Below, piece after piece: positions 6,368 to 11,144 of a DNA stretch of 11,144 bases. Source of the DNA: an uncultured bacterium (GTDB taxonomy: Bacteria; Planctomycetota; UBA1135; GCA-002686595); contig CADEGS010000147.1 in NCBI GenBank assembly GCA_902826945.1, positions 1 to 11,144 on the forward strand. Direction: 5' to 3'. Within the stretch, counting starts at the first letter, position 1, and every line of letters begins with the position of its first letter. A program made the translations under genes and the position numbers. The notes under the pieces were generated by a model. The model did no database searches. It was not told the DNA's origin and worked only from the letters and a program-made list of their open reading frames with translations.

Positions 6368-8266
6368 CTAGAGGGCGCGCAGGATCAGGTCCTGCGCGTT
6401 CGAGAGGACGAAGGGGGGACGCCCGTACTGGAGCGCCTGCGTGTGCACGAGGGCGCCGTCGAGCTGGGCCTGGTTCGGGATCGCGAGCGCGTAGCCGTCG
6501 ACGCCCCCCACGCTCCACGACGGGAAGAGGTTGGAGCCGGTGAACAGCTCGCCGCCGCCTTGATCGAGGCACAGGAGCGTCTGGCCGCCGGGCAGCGGGT
6601 ACGAGGTCGCACCGTCGTAGGCGAACAGGAGCGATCCCGTCTGTCCGGCCAGCTCGTTGTCCACCGTGGCGGTGAAGGTCTGCCCGATGCGCGCGGGAGA
6701 CGCCGCGTAGCTCGCGGGATTCGTGCCCGCGTTGCGGAACACCACTGCGGCGAGCTCACGGGTCCGGAACGCGTACGCGGCCCCGGCCTGGGCGGAGGTG
6801 TCGTCGGCCTGGTCCCCGTCCACGCCGGTCGAGCCGCCGTCCTCGCGCGGGGCGCCCACCGCCAGGAGGGAGCCGGCGAGGGACACCGCGACGCCGAAGG
6901 CGTCCACCTCGCCCGTGTTCGACGCCTTGAGGTAGGCCCGCTGCACCCAGGCCGCGCCCTCGCGCTCGAACAGGTAGGCCGCGCCCGAGAAGATCGTGGC
7001 GTTGCTCGTCTGGTCCCCGTCCACGCCGGTGGCCGAGCCGGCCTCGAACTGCGCGCCGACCAGGATCCGCTCGCCGTCGACGTCGAGCGAGATCCCGAAG
7101 CTGTCCATCGTTCCCGGCTGCGCGGCCTTGAGGTAGGCCTGGTGGCTCCAGCGCGAGCCGTCGCGCCGGAACACGTAGGCTGCACCCGCGGACTGCGCCC
7201 CGTTGGCGCTGCCCGGGCCCTGCGGACCGCCGTCCTCCTGGGGAGCGCCGACCACGACCGTGTCGCCATCCAGCGCGACGGACACGCCGAACGCGTCGAA
7301 GGTCTCGGTGTTCGACGCCTTGAGGTACGCCTGCTGGCTCCAGCTCGTCCCCTGGCGCGCGAAGACATACGCCGCGCCGGCCCCGGTGGCCGAGTTGCTC
7401 GCCTGGTCGCCGCCGGCGCCGAGCGCCGCGCTGTCCTCGCCGGACGCCCCGACCACGAGCGTGTCGCCCGACAGCGCGACGGAGGAGCCGAAGGCATCGT
7501 TCGGATCCGCGTTCGAGGCCTTCAGGTAGGCCTGCTGACTCCAGGTCGTGCCGCTGCGCACGAACACATACGCCGCCCCCGAGCCCTGGGAGCCGTTGCT
7601 CGCCTGGTCGCCGTCGACCCCCTGCGCCGCGCCGTCCTCGCCCCTCGCCCCGACGACCAGCGTGTCGCCCGACAGCGCGACGGAGAAGCCGAACGAGTCG
7701 CCCGCCTCCGCGTTCGACGCCTTGAGATAGGCCTGCTGCGTCCAGCTCGTCCCCTGCCGCACGAACACGGTCACCGCTCCCGCGGAAGGCGCGCCGTCGC
7801 TCGCCGGATCGCCGTCGACACCGGTGGCGGCGCTGTCCTCGAGCGGAGCTCCGACGACCAGCGTGTCTCCGTCCAGGGCGAGCGAGAACCCGAACGTGTC
7901 CAGCGCGTCGGCGTCGGCCCCTTTCAGGTAGGCCTGCTGGACCCAGCCTCCGGCCTCCAGCACGAAGACGTACACCGCACCGGAGGACGGCGCGCGATCG
8001 TTCTCCTGATCGCCGTCCACGCCGGTCGCGTCGCTGGCCTCGCCCGGCGCTCCGACGGCGAGGGTGATGGCGGAGAGCGCCACCGCCGAGCCGAAGGTGT
8101 CGCCGGCGCCGGTGTTCGACGCCTTGAGGTACGCGAGCTGGGCGATCGGGTCGACCCGGCCTGCGAGCGGCTCGGCGGATGCGCGCGATCCGCCCGCGCC
8201 GCTGGCCGGCGGCGGGCCGGGAGCGAGAAGCGCGCCCGCCGCCGAGAGCACGAGGGCTCCCCGCAC
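6368..8266 (-). CDS. A2: secreted seven-repeat FG-GAP_2 beta-propeller protein, no N-terminal domain
   Basis: The start is GTG 8266, whose G is also the last base of the A1 stop (TAGTG), with GGGAG seven bases upstream. The frame stays open far upstream through A1, but the propeller homology and a signal-peptide-like start (VRGALVLSAAGALLAPG) place the true start here. The protein has 632 residues. After the leader, a short linker AGRVDPIAQL joins directly to the first repeat at residue 45; this looks like the remnant of the IDPxAQQ junction that ends the N-terminal domain in A1. Seven repeats follow. Repeat 5 has only 64 residues and has lost the DGD loop (it reads GPQGPGSANGAQ). The C-terminal domain spans residues 507-632 and ends SNAQDLILRAL. 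The Cys that precedes this domain in A1 and A3 is absent, leaving one Cys in the protein. The binding target is unknown. Confidence 0.88.
   Translation of the reverse strand: MRGALVLSAAGALLAPGPPPASGAGGSRASAEPLAGRVDPIAQLAYLKASNTGAGDTFGSAVALSAITLAVGAPGEASDATGVDGDQENDRAPSSGAVYVFVLEAGGWVQQAYLKGADADALDTFGFSLALDGDTLVVGAPLEDSAATGVDGDPASDGAPSAGAVTVFVRQGTSWTQQAYLKASNAEAGDSFGFSVALSGDTLVVGARGEDGAAQGVDGDQASNGSQGSGAAYVFVRSGTTWSQQAYLKASNADPNDAFGSSVALSGDTLVVGASGEDSAALGAGGDQASNSATGAGAAYVFARQGTSWSQQAYLKASNTETFDAFGVSVALDGDTVVVGAPQEDGGPQGPGSANGAQSAGAAYVFRRDGSRWSHQAYLKAAQPGTMDSFGISLDVDGERILVGAQFEAGSATGVDGDQTSNATIFSGAAYLFEREGAAWVQRAYLKASNTGEVDAFGVAVSLAGSLLAVGAPREDGGSTGVDGDQADDTSAQAGAAYAFRTRELAAVVFRNAGTNPASYAASPARIGQTFTATVDNELAGQTGSLLFAYDGATSYPLPGGQTLLCLDQGGGELFTGSNLFPSWSVGGVDGYALAIPNQAQLDGALVHTQALQYGRPPFVLSNAQDLILRAL
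6749..8134 (-). repeat. Seven tandem ~201-bp coding repeats in A2
   Basis: Units start at 8134, 7933, 7732, 7531, 7330, 7138 and 6937. All are 201 bases except unit 5 (192 bases, a net three-codon deletion in the acidic loop) and the last (189 bases). They are the same family as the arrays in A1 and A3. Confidence 0.9.
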
Positions 8267-10758
8267 TAGAAGGCTCCCAGCGTCAGGTCCTGCGCGTTCG
8301 ACAGCACGAAGGGCGGGCGGCCGAACTGGATCGCCTGCGTGTGGATCACCGCCCCGTCGAGCTCGAGCAGGCCGGGCACGGCGAGCGCATAGCCGTCCAC
8401 CCCGCCCACGCTCGACACGGGGTGCAGGTACGCGCCGGTGAAGAGCTCCCCGCCGCCCTGGTCCAGGCACAGGAGCACCTGGCCCCCGGGAAGAGGGAAC
8501 GAGGTGGCGCTCTCGTAGGCGAACAGGACCGAGCCCGTCTGGCCCGCGAGGGCGTTGTCGACCGTGGCGGTGAAGGGCCGGCCAAGCACGATGGGCGCCG
8601 CGGCGTAGCTGGCGGGGTTGGTGCCGGCGGTGCGGAAGACGACCGATGCCCGCGGGCAGATGCGCAGCGCGTAGGCGGCGCCGGCGCTGCTCGCGGCGTT
8701 GCTCGCCTGGTCGCCGTTCACGCCGGTCGAGCTGCTGTCCTCGCCCGGGGCTCCGGCCAGCGCGACCTCGTCCGCGACGCTCACCGCTAGGCCGAGCTGA
8801 TCGCTGCCGCCCGTGTTCGAGGCCTTGACGTAGGTCTGGACCTCCCAGGCGCCGGCCGCGCGCGTGAAGACGTAGACCGCACCGGAGCTCGAGGCCGAGT
8901 TGTCGCTCCCGTCGCCGTCGGGTCCGACCGCGGAGCCGTCCTCGTCCGGCGCGCCGACGACCGCCGTGAACGTCGACAGCGCCACCGCCGACCCGAAGCG
9001 GTCGCTCGAGCCGGTGTTCGAGGCCTTGAGGTAGGCCTCCTGTTCCCAGCCCCCGGCGCCGCGGACGAAGACGTAGGCCGCGCCGGAGTTGCTCGCCCCG
9101 TTGCTCGACTGGTCGCCGTTCACCCCGGTCGCGGCGCCGTCCTCGCCCGGGGACCCGACCAGGACCGTCAGCGCCCACACGCTCACCGCCGTGCCGAAGC
9201 CGTCGAGGCTGCCGGGGTTGGAGGCCTTGAGATAGGCCTCCTGGCTCCACGTCGTCCCGCTGCGAGCGAACACGTAGGCAGCCCCGGCGCCGGAGGCGTT
9301 GTTGTCGACGGGGTCGCCGTCCACCCCGCCGACGGCGCCGTCCTCGCTCGGGGCGCCGATCACGACCAGGTCCTGGGCGACCGCGACCGCCTGGCCGAAC
9401 GCGTCCGTCGCATCTGGATTGACGGCCTTCAGGTAGGCCTGCTGGCTCCAGGTCGTGCCGTTGCGCACGAACACGTACGCCGCGCCCGATCCCTGCAGGT
9501 CGTTGCTCGCCTCGTTGCCGTTCACTCCGGGCGAGCTGCCGTCCTCGCCCGGGGCACCGACGACGATCGTGTCTCCCGACACGCCCACCGTTTGCCCGAA
9601 GGTGTCCGACGAGTTCGTGTTGGAGGGCTTCAGGTAGGCCTGCTGGCTCCAGGTCGTGCCGCTGCGCACGAACACGTACGCCGCACCGGAGCCCGCGGCG
9701 CCGTTGTCGCCCTGGTCCCCGTTGATCCCGGTGGCGACGCTGTCCTCGCTCGGCGCCCCGACCACGATCGTGTCGCCGGAGATCGCCACGGACTGGCCGA
9801 AGGCGTCGAGCGCGTTCGTGTTCGAAGCCTTCAGGTAGGCCTGCTGGCTCCAGACGGAGCCCTCGCGCACGAAGACGTAGGCCGCGCCCGCGCCGGAGGC
9901 GCTGTTGCTCGCCTGGTCTCCCCCGACCCCAGTGGCGCCGCTGTCCTCGCCTGCCGCTCCGATCACCGCGGTGTTGCCGGAGACGGCGAGCGACGCGCCG
10001 AAGGCATCGCTCTCGTTCGAGTTCGAGGCCTTCAGGTAGGCCTGCTGCGCGAGCGGGTCGATGACGATCGGGTAGCGCGCCCCGCGCTCGTCGACGGCGA
10101 GGCGGAGACCCCCGTCCGCGCGCTCGAAGCCGGCGGCGAGCGCGCGCCCGTCCGCGTCCCACGCGCGCAGCCCCGTGTACGCGACGCGCGCCGTGCCGCC
10201 GGCGTCGACGAAGCGCACGTCCCGTCCGCCCTCCGCCACGTCGGCGTCGAGCGTGCCGCGCACGGCGAAGAGGAGCGTCAGCGCTCCGCCCGCGGCCGCG
10301 GCCAGCGGCGGCTCGCGCAGCGTGAAGCCGTGCTCCAGCCCGCGCGCGTCGTTCACGTACCACTCCTCCACGCCCCCCGCACGCTCGTACACCACGCGCG
10401 CGCCCTCGAGCCGCACCCGCGTCGGCGCGTCGGCCTCGCGCCGCTCCTCCGCCCGACCGTAGCGCAGGAGCTCCAGCCCCCAGCTCCAGCCGCCCTGGTC
10501 GGGCTCGGTGCGCGCGCCGGCCGGCTCGAAGCGCGTGGTCCACGCCTGCGACGGGTTGCGCGCGACGAGCCCGGAGCCGTCGGCCCGCGGCGCCATGCGG
10601 AATGCCTCCCAGGCCTCGCGCAGGCCCGCGGGGGGACCCTCGGCCGGGGGGCGAGCGGACGGGCTCGCGGGACAGGGAAGGCTCGCGACCCGCGCCGCGG
10701 GAGCGAGGGCCAGGAGCGGGGCACAGAGCGTCCCGAGGAAGCGATGGATGCGCGGCAT
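8266..10758 (-). CDS. A1: secreted seven-repeat FG-GAP_2 beta-propeller protein with N-terminal domain
   Basis: This 830-residue protein starts at ATG 10758. A TTG two codons upstream is possible, but neither start has a clear ribosome binding site. Residues 1-25 look like a signal peptide (MPRIHRF, hydrophobic LGTLCAPLLALAPAA, then ARVAS). Residues about 45-239 form a domain I cannot name, with conserved NPSQAWTTRF, GGWSWGLELLRYG, EEWYVN, LEHGFTLR and GGRDVRF, closing with ARYPIVIDPLAQQ. Seven repeats follow from residue 240, six of 67 residues and the last of 63, each with the consensus AYLKASN-D-FG-SVA-SGDT-VVGAP-ED-TGVDGDQASN-GAAYVFVRSGTTWSQQ. This resembles the FG-GAP_2 family, and seven units fit one closed seven-bladed propeller. 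Residues 705-830 are the C-terminal domain (RTAGTNPASY through PPFVLSNAQDLTLGAF). Export is strongly suggested; the ligand is unknown. It is probably first in an operon, and its stop codon overlaps the A2 start. Confidence 0.9.
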   Translation of the reverse strand: MPRIHRFLGTLCAPLLALAPAARVASLPCPASPSARPPAEGPPAGLREAWEAFRMAPRADGSGLVARNPSQAWTTRFEPAGARTEPDQGGWSWGLELLRYGRAEERREADAPTRVRLEGARVVYERAGGVEEWYVNDARGLEHGFTLREPPLAAAAGGALTLLFAVRGTLDADVAEGGRDVRFVDAGGTARVAYTGLRAWDADGRALAAGFERADGGLRLAVDERGARYPIVIDPLAQQAYLKASNSNESDAFGASLAVSGNTAVIGAAGEDSGATGVGGDQASNSASGAGAAYVFVREGSVWSQQAYLKASNTNALDAFGQSVAISGDTIVVGAPSEDSVATGINGDQGDNGAAGSGAAYVFVRSGTTWSQQAYLKPSNTNSSDTFGQTVGVSGDTIVVGAPGEDGSSPGVNGNEASNDLQGSGAAYVFVRNGTTWSQQAYLKAVNPDATDAFGQAVAVAQDLVVIGAPSEDGAVGGVDGDPVDNNASGAGAAYVFARSGTTWSQEAYLKASNPGSLDGFGTAVSVWALTVLVGSPGEDGAATGVNGDQSSNGASNSGAAYVFVRGAGGWEQEAYLKASNTGSSDRFGSAVALSTFTAVVGAPDEDGSAVGPDGDGSDNSASSSGAVYVFTRAAGAWEVQTYVKASNTGGSDQLGLAVSVADEVALAGAPGEDSSSTGVNGDQASNAASSAGAAYALRICPRASVVFRTAGTNPASYAAAPIVLGRPFTATVDNALAGQTGSVLFAYESATSFPLPGGQVLLCLDQGGGELFTGAYLHPVSSVGGVDGYALAVPGLLELDGAVIHTQAIQFGRPPFVLSNAQDLTLGAF
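8274..8278 (-). promoter_or_regulatory. Ribosome binding site for A2 inside the end of A1
   Basis: GGGAG on the minus strand lies seven bases before the GTG at 8266. It sits within the last codons of A1, next to the shared TAGTG stop/start. This decides the start of A2 and suggests translational coupling. Confidence 0.6.
8647..10041 (-). repeat. Seven tandem ~201-bp coding repeats in A1
   Basis: Units start at 10041, 9840, 9639, 9438, 9237, 9036 and 8835, a strict 201-base period (67 codons) with a shorter final unit of 189 bases. Each unit opens on the minus strand with a near-identical stretch encoding QQAYLKAS. The best-conserved block is this junction; the middle of each unit is more diverged. 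The period is a whole number of codons, so gain or loss of a unit would keep the frame. Confidence 0.92.
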
Positions 10759-10838
10759 GGGCAAAGGCTCGTTCGCGGAGATCCCGTTTCAGGCCCCTCC
10801 GACGCCGCCCGCTCGCGAAGCGGTCCGCCTTTTCTTCA

Positions 10839-10858
10839 CGCCCGCGCCGGGACGGGCG
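10839..10858 (-). terminator. Stem-loop after uvrB, possible weak terminator
   Basis: On the minus strand CGCCCG and CGGGCG form a six-base-pair GC stem around an eight-base loop, starting 15 bases after the uvrB stop codon. No T tract follows (the next bases are TGAAGAAAAGG), so this is not a canonical intrinsic terminator. GC-rich inverted repeats this short also arise by chance in such DNA. The rest of the 114-base gap to the next gene shows no promoter hexamers or operator that I can support. Confidence 0.25.
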
Positions 10859-10872
10859 GCCGGAGCGCCGCG

Positions 10873-11144
10873 CTACCCGCGGCGCAGCTCGAGCGCCTCG
10901 AGCTCCTTGACCCTGTCGCGCAGGCGCGCGGCCTCCTCGAAGCGCAGCTCGCCGGCGGCGACGCGCATCTCGTCGGCGAGGCGCGCGATCTCGCCGCGCA
11001 GGCGCTCGGGGTCCCAGGCGAGCGCCTCCTCGCCCGCGCCGGGCCCGGCCTTCTCGGGCAGCTCGGGCCCGGTGTAGTCCATGTCGTACAGCGCCTCGAT
11101 CGAGTCGCGCACGGGCTTGAGGATCGTGCGCGGCACGATGCCGT
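10873..11144 (-). CDS. uvrB: UvrB C-terminus, excinuclease ABC subunit B (5' part outside window)
   Basis: Only the last 90 codons of this gene are in the window; it runs off the right edge and ends at a TAG at 10875-10873. The first residues read GIVPRTILKPVRDSIEALYD, which matches the conserved segment after the helicase core of UvrB (typically HGITPxTIxKxVRD). The last 45 or so residues form a UVR motif (RLRGEIARLADEMRVAAGEL, then FEEAARLRDRVKELEALE), a helical hairpin that in known UvrB binds the matching motif of UvrC. UvrB is the cytoplasmic damage-verifying helicase subunit of nucleotide excision repair. A GTG lies 8 bases inside the window edge, but family conservation continues upstream of it, so it is not the start. 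Other UVR proteins such as UvrC or McsA are less likely because of the VPRTILKPVRD segment. The gene has no evident functional link to the propeller genes 114 bases downstream. Confidence 0.93.
   Translation of the reverse strand, partial: GIVPRTILKPVRDSIEALYDMDYTGPELPEKAGPGAGEEALAWDPERLRGEIARLADEMRVAAGELRFEEAARLRDRVKELEALELRRG

Noticed and set aside
5414..8269. Very long plus-strand open frames (also 862-2697 and 2490-4652)
   Set aside because: They are antisense to the propeller genes. Their translations are Arg/Ala/Pro-rich, periodic copies of the complement of the repeats, as expected in very GC-rich DNA where stop codons are rare.
9455..9838. Short plus-strand frames spaced 201 bases apart with similar starts (MPLRTNTYAAP)
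   Set aside because: They recur with the period of the tandem coding repeats and are their antisense shadows.
2952..10041. Regularly spaced repeats as a possible CRISPR array
   Set aside because: The period is about 201 bases, units are coding, adjacent and diverged, with no short identical repeats and unique spacers.
6368..10543. A single minus-strand open frame of 1391 codons, and a similar one of 1220 codons at 796-4458
   Set aside because: Their upstream halves are out-of-frame shadows of A1 and A3 (Arg/Gly-rich text with no family resemblance); only the downstream parts are real, as A2 and B2.
1..10758. Calling these genes integrins or proven adhesins
   Set aside because: FG-GAP propellers occur in adhesins, enzymes and matrix proteins; nothing in the sequence shows a ligand or binding motif that decides it.
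10809..10835. Plus-strand hairpin ccgct/agcgg followed by a T-rich stretch, like a terminator
   Set aside because: No plus-strand gene precedes it; read on the minus strand the A-rich run comes before the stem, so it would not terminate uvrB.

Overview
The window is about 11.1 kb of very GC-rich bacterial DNA, clearly above 70 % G+C by eye. Every supported gene lies on the minus strand, so transcription runs from high to low coordinates. At the right edge is the 3' end of uvrB (nucleotide excision repair). The rest is an unbroken series of six genes for exported FG-GAP beta-propeller proteins: five complete, and one cut by the left edge.

Two protein designs alternate. Type A proteins (A1 8266-10758, A2 6368-8266, A3 2568-4499, A4 1-742 partial) carry FG-GAP_2-like repeats of about 67 residues that open with the motif AYLKASN. 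A1, A2 and A3 have exactly seven copies each, followed by a C-terminal domain of about 126 residues. A1 and A4 also have a roughly 200-residue N-terminal domain that ends in an ARYPxxIDPxAQQ junction. A2 and A3 lack that domain and go almost directly from signal peptide to repeats. Type B proteins (B1 4639-6348, B2 796-2499) carry six integrin-like FG-GAP repeats of about 70 residues with DxDGDG-type calcium loops, and a C-terminal domain of about 120 residues that looks distantly related to the type A one. In transcription order the series is uvrB, A1, A2, B1, A3, B2, A4.

The genes are tightly packed. A1 and A2 share one base of a stop/start, and the other spacings are 19, 139, 68 and 53 bases, so one or two operons are likely. 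The 139-base gap between B1 and A3 holds two strong inverted repeats and is the best place for a transcription boundary. Every N-terminus looks like a signal peptide, so the products should leave the cytoplasm. No enzyme, regulator, transporter or mobile element is visible beside them.

Organism: the high G+C, the tandem paralogous families of large secreted repeat proteins, and the C-terminal domain with an RNxGxNPxS start and a terminal SNAxDLxxG motif resemble what I know of Planctomycetota proteomes. That is recollection of family style and not a database result; other Gram-negative phyla rich in FG-GAP proteins, such as Myxococcota, are possible. The function of the propellers (adhesion, matrix or cell-surface binding) is not determined by the sequence.
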